A stretch of 64,000 bases of DNA, from assembly GCA_013396655.1 (NCBI GenBank), contig WBMV01008225.1, positions 717,928 through 781,927 of the forward strand. Direction: 5' to 3'. The position numbers and the translations under genes were made by a program. Source of the DNA: Campylorhamphus procurvoides (lineage: Eukaryota; Chordata; Aves; Passeriformes; Dendrocolaptidae). A model generated the notes under the pieces. It ran no database searches, had not been told where the DNA came from, and saw only the letters and a program-made list of their open reading frames with translations. Of the stretch, positions 37,003 through 47,324 are shown in pieces (the stretch's first letter is position 1; every line of letters begins with the position of its first letter).

Positions 37003-39384
37003 ATGTCCAAACAAACAAAACACAAATCAAGACCTACGTACACCTGGCAAGTGTGGGCCATCTACATGGTCTTAGCTGCAAACCTCTCTGAACCACAAGA
37101 GCTGAAAGAGGCTTGTCCTTCCTGTGATGCTGCTCAGCTTTGCAACTGCTCTTCCATGGGCTTGGACTTCATTCCCCCAGGGCTCACAGCCAAAATCACA
37201 GGGTTAAACTTGGCCCACAACAGGATAAAGCACATCCGCTCCCAGGACCTGCAGCAGGCTGTGAACCTGAGAGCCCTGCTGCTGCAGTCCAATGAAATCA
37301 GCTCCATAGATGAAGACTCGTTTCAGTCCCTCGCCAACCTGGCGCTCTTGGACTTATCAAATAACAGCTTGGCTCACTTGTCGCCTGTTTGGTTTGGGCA
37401 TCTTTTTTCACTGCAGCACCTCTGCCTGCAAGGCAATTTATACAGAGACCTGGGAGAAAGTTCTCCCTTTTCTAGCCTGAGGAACCTGAGCTCTCTGCAT
37501 GTGGGCAACCCACGGTTCTCCGTGATAAGGCACGGGAACTTTGAGGGCATTGAGTTTCTCCACAAGTTGTGGATTGATGGTCCCAATCTCAGTCAGTATG
37601 AGCAGGGAAGTTTGAAAATGATTAAGAAGATAAACCACATGGTCATAAACATAAAAAGTATGAATGTATTCTCAGAAATCGTTAGGGACCTTCTGCACTC
37701 TGTCACTTGGCTAGAGGTGAGAGAAATCATATTAGGGGCTGAAACAAAAAGCTTGGTGCGGAATTCTACAGGTCCTTTTAGGATACAAAAACTTACTTTT
37801 AAAGATGCTTTCTGCACAGATCAGTCTCTTAGCCGAATGTTAGTATTATTGAAGAACATCACCTCTTTACAAGAGATAGAAGCTATTGATTGTATGCTTG
37901 AGGGAAAGGGACAATGGGACACTGAAGAAATTGCAAGGAGTGGGAAAAGTTCTGTTGAAACAATATCAATAATAAATGTAATGATTCAGAATTTTCATTT
38001 GTTTTTTGACCTCAATGGTATGGAGTCAGAAATAAACAATCTGAAAAGACTCACTATTTCAAGCTCTAAAGTTTTTATGGTACCATGCAAGCTTGCAAGA
38101 AATTTTTCATCACTTCTGTATCTGGACTTTAATGATAATTTGCTTGTAAATAATCGTTTAAATGAGACAATCTGTAAATATGCCTGGCCTTCATTGCAAA
38201 CCTTAAACCTAAGTCAAAACTCTCTAAAATCTCTGAAAGAGACTGCAGAATATGTATCTCGTCTACCCAAACTGAATAATCTTGACATTAGCCAAAATAA
38301 TTTTGGTGATATTCCAGATTCATGTGAATGGCCAAAAACCCTGAAATATTTAAATCTCTCTAGCACTCAAATTCCTAAAGTAACAAACTGCATTCCCCAA
38401 ACACTGGAAGTTTTGGACGTTAGTGCTAACAACCTGAAGGAGTTTGGACTGCAGCTCCCACTTCTGAAAGAGCTGTACCTCACAAAAAACCAGCTGAAGA
38501 CCCTGCCTGGTGCTGCACCCATTCCAAACCTGGTGGTCATGTCCGTCAGAAGAAACAAACTCAACAGTTTCTCCAAGGAGGAGTTTGAGTCCTTCAAGAG
38601 GATGCAGCTGCTGGATGCCAGTGATAACAACTTCATCTGCTCCTGTGATTTCCTCTCCTTCATCCACCACCAGGCTGGAATATCCCAGGTGCTGGTGGGG
38701 TGGCCGGACAAGTACGTCTGCGACTCTCCGCTGGCGGTGAGGGGGGCACAAGTTGGAGCCGTGCACCTCTCCTTGATGGAGTGCCACAGGTCCCTGGTGG
38801 TGTCATTGATCTGCGTCCTGGTGTTCCTGGTCATCCTCATCCTTGTGGTCGTTGGCTACAAGTACCATGCAGTGTGGTACCTGAGGATGACGTGGGCGTG
38901 GCTCCAAGCCAAGCGGAAACCCAAGCGAGCCCCACCGAAGGACATTTGCTATGATGCTTTTGTCTCCTACAGCGAGAATGACTCCAACTGGGTGGAAAAC
39001 ATAATGGTGCGGGAGCTGGAGCAGGCCTGCCCTCCCTTTCGGCTCTGCCTCCATAAGCGGGACTTTGTGCCCGGGAAGTGGATTGTGGACAACATCATCG
39101 ACTCCATTGAGAAGAGCCACAAAACGCTCTTTGTGCTGTCTGAGCACTTTGTGCAGAGTGAGTGGTGCAAATACGAGCTGGACTTCTCACATTTCCGCCT
39201 CTTTGATGAGAACAATGATGCTGCAATTCTGGTCCTCCTGGAGCCCATCCAGAGCAAAACGATTCCCAAGAGGTTCTGCAAGCTGCGGAAGATCATGAAC
39301 ACAAAGACCTACCTGGAGTGGCCTCTTGAAGAAGAGCAGCAGCAGATGTTTTGGGAAAACCTGAAAATAGCCTTGAAGTCATAG
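37003..39384 (+). CDS. TLR2A: Toll-like receptor 2, type 1 (TLR2A)
   Basis: Type I membrane receptor of 793 aa, the length known for chicken TLR2 type 1. It senses bacterial lipopeptides as a heterodimer with TLR1-like partners and signals through MyD88. Order of parts: a short basic N-terminus and hydrophobic signal segment (WQVWAIYMVLAANL); a Cys-rich LRR N-cap (about residues 38-50); about twenty leucine-rich repeats; an LRR C-cap from about 545 with paired Cys (FICSCDF, YVCDSP, MECHR); a membrane span at about 597-618; and a TIR domain from about 647 with box 1 YDAFVSYS, the BB-loop RDFVPGKW (Pro about 690) and box 3 FW. The coding region has no intron. Residues about 241-427 match the type 1 form and differ from the downstream copy, while the rest is almost identical to it. 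Confidence 0.97.
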   Translation: MSKQTKHKSRPTYTWQVWAIYMVLAANLSEPQELKEACPSCDAAQLCNCSSMGLDFIPPGLTAKITGLNLAHNRIKHIRSQDLQQAVNLRALLLQSNEISSIDEDSFQSLANLALLDLSNNSLAHLSPVWFGHLFSLQHLCLQGNLYRDLGESSPFSSLRNLSSLHVGNPRFSVIRHGNFEGIEFLHKLWIDGPNLSQYEQGSLKMIKKINHMVINIKSMNVFSEIVRDLLHSVTWLEVREIILGAETKSLVRNSTGPFRIQKLTFKDAFCTDQSLSRMLVLLKNITSLQEIEAIDCMLEGKGQWDTEEIARSGKSSVETISIINVMIQNFHLFFDLNGMESEINNLKRLTISSSKVFMVPCKLARNFSSLLYLDFNDNLLVNNRLNETICKYAWPSLQTLNLSQNSLKSLKETAEYVSRLPKLNNLDISQNNFGDIPDSCEWPKTLKYLNLSSTQIPKVTNCIPQTLEVLDVSANNLKEFGLQLPLLKELYLTKNQLKTLPGAAPIPNLVVMSVRRNKLNSFSKEEFESFKRMQLLDASDNNFICSCDFLSFIHHQAGISQVLVGWPDKYVCDSPLAVRGAQVGAVHLSLMECHRSLVVSLICVLVFLVILILVVVGYKYHAVWYLRMTWAWLQAKRKPKRAPPKDICYDAFVSYSENDSNWVENIMVRELEQACPPFRLCLHKRDFVPGKWIVDNIIDSIEKSHKTLFVLSEHFVQSEWCKYELDFSHFRLFDENNDAAILVLLEPIQSKTIPKRFCKLRKIMNTKTYLEWPLEEEQQQMFWENLKIALKS

Positions 39385-39730
39385 ACAAAGTCAGCAGCTC
39401 CCATTTCAATATATTTCTGCAAAAGGCTATATATCATTGTTTCTTTCTGCTAAGAATTGTTTCTTTCTTATCCTTTCTTATTATAGCTTGTTTTGTTGTG
39501 TATATAAATAATTGTCATGTTACTAATTGAGAAAGCACACTTTAGGCTTTCCAGTGATTTGATGCCCTGTTCTTTCATAATTCCTGCCAATATCTATTTG
39601 GAAGCTATGTTGGACTATATAATCTTTACTAAATACATTTAGCTGAATGGAGGGTATTTCTGTAATTTTTTCTCCTGTTACCACTATCCTGAACTAGTTT
39701 CTAACAATGCCTTTGTAATTTACAAATTAA

Positions 39731-39736
39731 ATTAAA
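39731..39736 (+). promoter_or_regulatory. TLR2A: Possible TLR2A polyadenylation signal
   Basis: ATTAAA lies 347 bases past the stop in an AT-rich 3' region. No AATAAA is seen nearer. ATTAAA is the commonest variant signal, so it is plausible but unproven. Confidence 0.4.
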
Positions 39737-42700
39737 AGCCAAGGACTTCAATCAATACTCCCATGTGTCCATCGCTTCCTGTGAATGCTTGTTTGTCCCT
39801 TTGCAGTCATTACCACTTTCCCTTCTACCTACTCACAGAAATAACTGAAGCCTTCTCTTTGTGGGGTGTGAGACTGTGTTTCTAATGTGTGGGCTAGATG
39901 ATGTTGCAGAATTGGTTTTGCTCTTCTACTTTTCAGAGCGCTTTTTTGTAGTCACTGGGCCATTCACCCCTTACAGCTCTACTTAGCTTCCTTTATAGCA
40001 GGTGAAGAAAATCACAATGACAAGAGGCAATTCATCTCTCTACTTCAGTATGAGATACGTCCCAGAACTACTGTAGTGCTCTTGAGCAATTACAGAGGCA
40101 GTCTAGACAAGCAGGTAGATACAGATGTTTATATTAAGACAGAAGGTCACACTCTGAGTGCCTGGATTTTTTGGGTTTTTTTTGTTTCTTTTGGGGACCT
40201 GAAATTGTCTCTGAGGGACTTCAGTTAGGTGTGGTTTCTCTGCCTTGACACTTCCATGTTCCCCTTTGCTTGTGTCAGTGGAGCTTAAGTACAGGAGAGT
40301 CCAGATGAATCTTGATTGAACTTAAGATATGCAATTATTTTGTGGTCATAAACCAAGGCACTGGCATATGGGCTGAGTGAGTATTTGAAAAATAGCTAAA
40401 TTTGCTTATACTTAATCTGTTGGTATTCTTGTATGTGCGTACACGTGTGTATATCTTCACACTTCTGTATCTGTACATGTATCTACACATGAGACGATGG
40501 CTTCGTGGGTGTAGCCTGCAAACACCACTTTCAGTTCTACTTTCCTGTTATAATGTTGTCTCTAGGGCTAGTCCAAAGTCTGCTACAAAGGGATTTTTCT
40601 GTTGATTGTCTTGAAGAAGAATGGCCTGGGGCTAATCAAGGCTGAACTCCAGGTGGGTGATGAGTGAAACAGTGAGCACTGATAAAACAGATCAGGAGAC
40701 TGCATGCCTAGCAGTAAGAAGGGAAATAAGTCTTGCCAGTCATTACAAAGAGAGGGTCAAAGAGAGATGTAGGAGAAGCCTTGGTTTTCGTACAGTACAA
40801 TCTTAGAATAAACCCATACTTTTATGGGTTGGCATATTTAAAAAGGACTGATAATGTTGCTACTCTTATGTCAATCAGATCACCTAGTGGGGAATTCCCC
40901 CACTCACATTATCAAGACTGAGGTGAAGTGGAAAGGAAACAGCAGTGTAAGAGGAAACTGGGTAAAGAACGATCAGCAAGAGAGAGATGAAAAGCAACAT
41001 GGGTTAACTGACATTCAGGCACCAAAGCTGGAGCTGGCATCTCAGGGGGGGAATCTGTTCGGCACAGAGGTGAGTTTTCAGCTGGGTGAAGGCTGGAGAT
41101 GCAGGGAAAGACAGTGGACCTGCTACGCTAGAGCAAGAAGCAAGGAGGATGCACTGAGGAGAGGCTATCTAATCTGTCACTGTGTCCTCCTCTGCATGGG
41201 GCATTGGCTGTGCTCAGGGCTGCTAGGCAGGAGTGTGGGGTGCGGAGGGATTTCTGTCTGGCAGCACAGTAGAGCAGGGAGCTGCAATCACAGGCAGCTG
41301 GCAGGGATGCATGGCAGACAGGTAGCAAAGGAAGGCTCACCAGGAGAGGCAGAACATGCTGATGAGCAGTGTTCTTTGGGAAAGGGGGGAGAAGAAAGCT
41401 GCAAATGAAAAAGAGACAAATTGGGTCAGACTGTGCCATTTCTGCTTAGTGTCCTTGTGGGAATGTACCTTGTACATACTTTGTCTGTTTGTATGTTGTC
41501 TTGCTTGTGTGTTGATAGTGGCTGCCCAGGGAAGGCTGAGTGTGAAGGTGGGCTGCCTCAGTTTTAGGAATTCAACCAGGAAAGAGCTCACTGGTCAGTG
41601 GTCTCAGGACATCAGCTACCTGCTCAGCTACCTCTGTCCTGTTGCACATCCTCTGTGTTGGAAACAAGAAGAGCCATGCCCGTGTATGTGTGCGCTTGTG
41701 TGTACACACATACATACTATTAGGGCAGTGCTGGTGGGTGATAACTACGACATATATAACCCACACACAACCAGATGGACAGGGACAGCAGCAGCTTTCC
41801 CCTGTCTGCTTGTGGTTTGAGTTCTTCACCAACCAGTGACTCCCACTACAGACTCCATAGCACTGCTCCAGTTTACCAGCCCACATTTACCTGGATAGTG
41901 CTCCCCAAACTAAAATCAATTTGTACATTATTGACACTTATGGTAAATTTTAGCATTTGTTAACATTTATAGAACCTCATACTATTATCAGTCATGGTTT
42001 TCTTTAAGAATATGTACATATTTCCTCAAATATGTCTACTTATGTGGCCCAGGAAAAATAATCCTGAGAATGTCTGATGGCTTGGAGCCTTTGTCCATAA
42101 CCCAGAAACATTCTGTTCATCACAGCATTTTATGATATGAGGTGCAAGTTTCTGTATTTTAATTGCATTTTAATTTCTATGCGGCTTTCTAGTTCCCAGC
42201 ACAACGGGGAAAAGTGATTCCTTAAAAGGGTAATGATATAGAACTGAAGCTATATGTCTGAGTGGGTGTGGAGAGACCAGAATTGATCCTGTAAATCAGG
42301 GTCCTAAGCAGAATCATTAAAGAGGAATAGGAAGGGAAAGAGAATTGCTGAAAATTGAATGAGGGTGGGAATGGGATTTTTCTGAGTGTCTGTTTGGATT
42401 ACAGATGAGCAAAAAACTGGAAAAGAAGCTCACAGAAGTGACAATAAAGAAAATCATTCTGAACCACCAAATGGAGTTTAGTCCTGCAATCTCTAGGTGG
42501 TTCCAGGCTGGTGAGGTGGAGAGCCATTAGGCTCAGCTGGTATTTCCTAGGTTGTACCTGCCCAGTTTCATTCTGTGCTGCCAATTTTCCACCTATAAAT
42601 AACCTATCTATAGATTGTTTTTGATTGATCAAGTTGCCTGATTGTTTCTTTTTCTAACAGTAAGCATTTTGATAGCAACTTTACCACTTAAATTTGTTAC

Positions 42701-44822
42701 TAGTGAAATTCATGTTACTAATAGCTTTGCTCCTATAGCCTATAGCACTGTGTTATCCAGTTAGGCTTGTGAGACCAAAAAAGCCCTGTGAAATAGCCTC
42801 AGATGGTCAGCAGATGAGTCTAACTACAGATCACAATTCTTTGTGGGGGATTCACATGGACAAATATCTAGGTATCTAAACTGTGGTACTCCATTTTAAG
42901 TCGATGGAGTTATTTCTCTTAGAGCCATCCCATCTTAATCTGGTTGCCTATGGCAAAGGGTAAGAATTGCCCCTAAAAAATATTATCTCCCTCCATTGAC
43001 TTTGAAGGACATATTGGGTGACCAACTCAGCTGTGGGCATCTAAAGACAGGGAAGGCAACAGTGTCCTTCAAAGTCCAAAGCTCTACATCAGAGAGAGAC
43101 AGACATGAAAGAAAAATAACACAAGAGGTCAAAATGTTTATAGTCTTACAGGTGGGAAGAGATGGAATGATGGAAAAGATTATTCACATCTTTTCCTCCC
43201 CTCCCCCTATGCCCAAATCATTTCAGTCAATTCTACTCCTTTTGAGTAATCTTAAGCAAGTATGGCTAAAAATAATGCAACTGGAAGGGCAGGACTTATC
43301 TATATGAACTTGTATGTGTGGGTCAGCTACTGTAAAAGAAATCAGAATATGAATTCACACTACAGTAGATCTTCTACACAGAGCCCCAGTGGGATACCTG
43401 ATGGAGAAACTAGTTCTTAGTGAGCCAGTCTAACCTGATTAACCTGATACAGAGCCCACAGCGATTTTGTGAACCTGTTCATTGGCCTCTTTGGGGTTGG
43501 TTCATTCTTTTCAACCTCAGTAACATACCTACTGAGGTAGAGGGGTTTGTGACACATGGGGGAAAGTTATATTTTAAAAGTGGCCTGTGATCCTTGTCAA
43601 GAAATGTTATAATTCAATATCTAATAAGGCTTTTAGAGGGGAAAGAGCTGTCTTGGGCTTCAAAAATTGTTTTTTCCAACTTCTCTGAAGGATAGAAGAG
43701 CAATAGAAGAGTCATCTTGTTGGGAGTGAGGACAGGCTGGACATTGCAGCAAGCTCTCTAACAACAAAAGCCATGCCAAATCAGTATTATGAAAAGCACA
43801 GCTGTGAGAGGAAAGTGAAGTGACACAGGATGTGTGGCTTCTCTTGAATAATTTCAGTCCAGAAGAACAGGAACAGGCTGTGGGGCTGGAAAAACCTATC
43901 TAGTCCAGACAGCTGATCTGATCTGCAGCAGGCTCAAAAGCCCCTGGCCTTTGTGGCTTGCCCTGATCTCTCTGCCACAGATGCCCAAAATAGAAAAAAG
44001 CACTGTCAGACAAAAAGGATGTGGCAGTACAAAGGAGAGCAGAGTCAGTAGGGAACAAGGGTCAGTTTTACAAGCTTAGATTTCATTAGACTGATGGCAA
44101 CAAGATAAAGATGACCTATGCAGTCATCCAGGTAAGGAGTTGTTTCCATGCTTCTAGCACATTTACAATCAGAGCAGAGAAAGGCAGATAAAATGAGGAA
44201 TGGACTGAAAGAAAGGCATTTCTCTTCTCCTCATTGTCAGAACTGAGATTAGACATGTACTTGAAATGAATATTAAATGTGAACGTTAGCATCTACTGTA
44301 AGATGCTAACTCTTCATGATGTAATCAGATTTGAAATACATACGGGAGACTCCATGTAGTAAAAAATGAATACAGAAAATAATATTCACAGACTCAGAAA
44401 AAAAGACCTGGGGGAGGATTGAGTGGAGATGTGTGAAGACTATGTACTAAACACGAGGAAGATCAGAGTAGTAATGAAGTTGTGCTTATGCAGATGTTTA
44501 GCTGAATCTGCAAAAAAAATTGGGCAGCTGTTAAATGATTTTATAGTCTTCATTCCAAATTTAAAAATCACGGTGGTGGGGGAGGGGAGGAAGTAAAATC
44601 AGTGTAGATATCTTGTAACAAATTATACTGATATATTTGTGTGAAGTAGGCCTTTTTAAAATTAATCTGTTTAATCCCTGAACTGCGTTAAAACCAAATA
44701 CATTTACAGTGCCTTTCACAGTACATAACAGTAAAAAATGTATTTTAGATATATCCAAAATACACTTTCTTCAACATTAACTATCCATTTTATATTTGCT
44801 CTGACTGTATTTCATATTTTAG
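39737..44822. other. Spacer between TLR2A and TLR2B
   Basis: About 5 kb with no recognisable coding exon. It must hold the promoter and any untranslated first exon of TLR2B, but I could not place them. It contains short TG/CA stretches near 40.44 and 41.69-41.71 kb, a G-rich run at 44571-44590 and a perfect hairpin at 44285-44310. The sequence does not resemble the TLR2A upstream flank by eye, so the near-identity of the genes does not extend into it. Confidence 0.6.
44285..44310. repeat. Perfect 10-bp inverted repeat
   Basis: GTTAGCATCT (44285-44294) and its exact reverse complement AGATGCTAAC (44301-44310) flank a 6-base loop, about 540 bp upstream of the TLR2B start. It could be a transcription-factor dyad or chance; the sequence alone cannot tell. 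Confidence 0.6.
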
Positions 44823-44830
44823 GTAAAATA
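44811..44830 (+). promoter_or_regulatory. TLR2B: TLR2B coding-exon acceptor and start context
   Basis: TTCATATTTTAG ends at 44822, eight bases before ATG at 44831. The frame is open upstream to an ATG at 44738, but the acceptor, the position of the signal peptide and the family length favour 44831. It mirrors the arrangement at TLR2A. Confidence 0.6.
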
Positions 44831-47182
44831 ATGACTAAACACACCTGGCAAGTGTGGGCCATCTACATGGTCTTAGCTGCAAACCTCTCTGAACCACAAG
44901 AGCTGAAAGAGGCTTGTCCTTCCTGTGATACTGCTCAGCTTTGCAACTGCTCTTCCATGGGCTTGGACTTCATTCCCCCAGGGCTCACAGCCAAAATCAC
45001 AGGGTTAAACTTGGCCCACAACAGGATAAAGCACATCCGCTCCCAGGACCTGCAGCAGGCTGTGAACCTGAGAGCCCTGCTGCTGCAGTCCAATGAAATC
45101 AGCTCCATAGATGAAGACTCGTTTCAGTCCCTCGCCAACCTGGAGCTCTTGGACTTATCAAATAACAGCTTGGCTCACTTGTCGCCTGTTTGGTTTGGGC
45201 ATCTTTTTTCACTGCAGCACCTCTGCCTGCAAGGCAATTTGTACAGAGACCTGGGAGAAAGTTCTCCTTTTTCTAGCCTGAGGAACCTGAGCTCTCTGCA
45301 TGTGGGCAACCCACGGTTCTCCGTGATAAGGCAAGGGAACTTTGAGGGCATTGAGTTTCTCTACAAGTTGTGGATTGATGGTCCCAATCTCAGTCAGTAT
45401 GAGCAGGGAAGTTTGAAAACGATTAAGAAGATAAACCACATGATCATAAACATAAAAAGTATGAATGTATTCTCAGAAATCGTTAGGGACCTTCTGCACT
45501 CTGTCACTTGGCTAGAGGTGAGAAGAATAGCATTCAGTATCTCTGCTGAAATACAACTGTTGAGAGTCATGTCTTCTTCTTTTGCAAAGAAAATTTCTTT
45601 TAGACAGGCCTTATTAACAGATGCTACTGTGCCTGAGATTGTAAGCATTTTAGAAGACATGCCAAAATTAGCAGAGCTGGAGCTAATAGACTGTAGACTC
45701 TTGGGAACTGGACAATGGAAAATGCAAATTCAAGCAAACCAATCACAGACCCTTAGAGTTTTCACAGTAGCGAAATTATCTATAGAAGAATTTTACTTGT
45801 TTACAGATCTTCGGACTGTGGAAGGTCTACTATCTCTTTTTACCAGAGTCACAGTTCGAAACACCAAAGTCTTTTTGGTACCATGCAGAATTTCCCAACA
45901 CCTTTTGTCATTAGAGTATCTTGACCTTAGTGCGAATTTGCTTGGAGACCAGAGTTTAGAGCATTCAGCCTGTCGGGGTGGTTGGCCATCACTACAAACT
46001 CTAAATTTAAGTCAGAATTCACTGAGTGACTTAGAAATGACAGGTAAAAGTTTGTCTCATTTAAAAAATCTTATTGTTTTAGACATTAGCCAAAATAATT
46101 TTGGTGATATTCCAGATTCATGTGAATGGCCAAAAACCCTGAAATATTTAAACCTCTCTAGCACTCAAATTCCTAAAGTAACAAACTGCATTCCCCAAAC
46201 ACTGGAAGTTCTGGACGTTAGTGCTAACAACCTGAAGGAGTTTGGACTGCAGCTCCCACTTCTGAAAGAGCTGTACCTCACAAAAAACCAACTGAAGACC
46301 CTGCCTGGTGCTGCACCCATTCCAAACCTGGTGGTCATGTCCGTCAGAAGAAACAAACTCAACAGTTTCTCCAAGGAGGAGTTTGAGTCCTTCAAGAGGA
46401 TGCAGCTGCTGGATGCCAGTGATAACAACTTCATCTGCTCCTGTGATTTCCTCTCCTTCATCCACCACCAGGCTGGAATATCCCAGGTGCTGGTGGGGTG
46501 GCCGGACAAGTACGTCTGCGACTCTCCGCTGGCGGTGAGGGGGGCACAAGTTGGAGCCGTGCACCTCTCCTTGATGGAGTGCCACAGGTCCCTGGTGGTG
46601 TCATTGATCTGCGTCCTGGTGTTCCTGGTCATCCTCATCCTTGTGGTCGTTGGCTACAAGTACCATGCAGTGTGGTACCTGAGGATGACGTGGGCGTGGC
46701 TCCAAGCCAAGCGGAAACCCAAGCGAGCCCCACCGAAGGACATTTGCTATGATGCTTTTGTCTCCTACAGCGAGAATGACTCCAACTGGGTGGAAAACAT
46801 AATGGTGCGGGAGCTGGAGCAGGCCTGCCCTCCCTTTCGGCTCTGCCTCCATAAGCGGGACTTTGTGCCCGGGAAGTGGATTGTGGACAACATCATCGAC
46901 TCCATTGAGAAGAGCCACAAAACGCTCTTTGTGCTGTCTGAGCACTTTGTGCAGAGTGAGTGGTGCAAATACGAGCTGGACTTCTCACATTTCCGCCTCT
47001 TTGATGAGAACAATGATGCTGCAATTCTGGTCCTCCTGGAGCCCATCCAGAGCAAAACGATTCCCAAGAGGTTCTGCAAGCTGCGGAAGATCATGAACAC
47101 AAAGACCTACCTGGAGTGGCCTCTTGAAGAAGAGCAGCAGCAGATGTTTTGGTTTAATTTGAAAGTGGCTCTTAAATCCTAG
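44831..47182 (+). CDS. TLR2B: Toll-like receptor 2, type 2 (TLR2B)
   Basis: Second tandem TLR2 on the same strand, 783 aa from the chosen start; the chicken type 2 form is of similar length (781 aa). It has a signal segment (TWQVWAIYMVLAANL), an LRR N-cap, LRRs, an LRR C-cap, a membrane span at about 587-608 and a TIR domain from about 637 with the same box 1, BB-loop and FW box as TLR2A. Avian TLR2 type 1 and type 2 both pair with TLR1-like receptors but differ in ligand range. Residues about 232-417 (from RRIAFSISAEIQ to LKNLIVLDIS) are strongly unlike TLR2A and match the type 2 form. The last nine residues also differ (FNLKVALKS against ENLKIALKS). A start at 44738 would add 31 residues with an extra hydrophobic stretch and is considered less likely. 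Confidence 0.95.
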   Translation: MTKHTWQVWAIYMVLAANLSEPQELKEACPSCDTAQLCNCSSMGLDFIPPGLTAKITGLNLAHNRIKHIRSQDLQQAVNLRALLLQSNEISSIDEDSFQSLANLELLDLSNNSLAHLSPVWFGHLFSLQHLCLQGNLYRDLGESSPFSSLRNLSSLHVGNPRFSVIRQGNFEGIEFLYKLWIDGPNLSQYEQGSLKTIKKINHMIINIKSMNVFSEIVRDLLHSVTWLEVRRIAFSISAEIQLLRVMSSSFAKKISFRQALLTDATVPEIVSILEDMPKLAELELIDCRLLGTGQWKMQIQANQSQTLRVFTVAKLSIEEFYLFTDLRTVEGLLSLFTRVTVRNTKVFLVPCRISQHLLSLEYLDLSANLLGDQSLEHSACRGGWPSLQTLNLSQNSLSDLEMTGKSLSHLKNLIVLDISQNNFGDIPDSCEWPKTLKYLNLSSTQIPKVTNCIPQTLEVLDVSANNLKEFGLQLPLLKELYLTKNQLKTLPGAAPIPNLVVMSVRRNKLNSFSKEEFESFKRMQLLDASDNNFICSCDFLSFIHHQAGISQVLVGWPDKYVCDSPLAVRGAQVGAVHLSLMECHRSLVVSLICVLVFLVILILVVVGYKYHAVWYLRMTWAWLQAKRKPKRAPPKDICYDAFVSYSENDSNWVENIMVRELEQACPPFRLCLHKRDFVPGKWIVDNIIDSIEKSHKTLFVLSEHFVQSEWCKYELDFSHFRLFDENNDAAILVLLEPIQSKTIPKRFCKLRKIMNTKTYLEWPLEEEQQQMFWFNLKVALKS

Positions 47183-47324
47183 ACAGAATGAACAAATAGT
47201 AAATATACTTTCCTTGCCCATTTGTCCCATCACTTATCTGCATCTCGAGAACAGACACCTGAGCTATTGCAAATTCTAACACTTGCTGTGAGATTATTTT
47301 CTTTTTGTAGCCATGGTTCTGAAA

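Noticed and set aside
38350..39302. Several open frames antisense to the TLR2A 3' half (repeated at 46148-47100)
   Set aside because: They exist only because the sense strand is GC-rich coding sequence, and they recur identically in TLR2B because the sense sequence does.
40854..41408. 184-codon plus-strand open frame between the two TLR2 genes
   Set aside because: Composition is irregular (Cys, Trp, Gly runs), no domain is recognisable, and other frames of the same GC-rich stretch are equally open.
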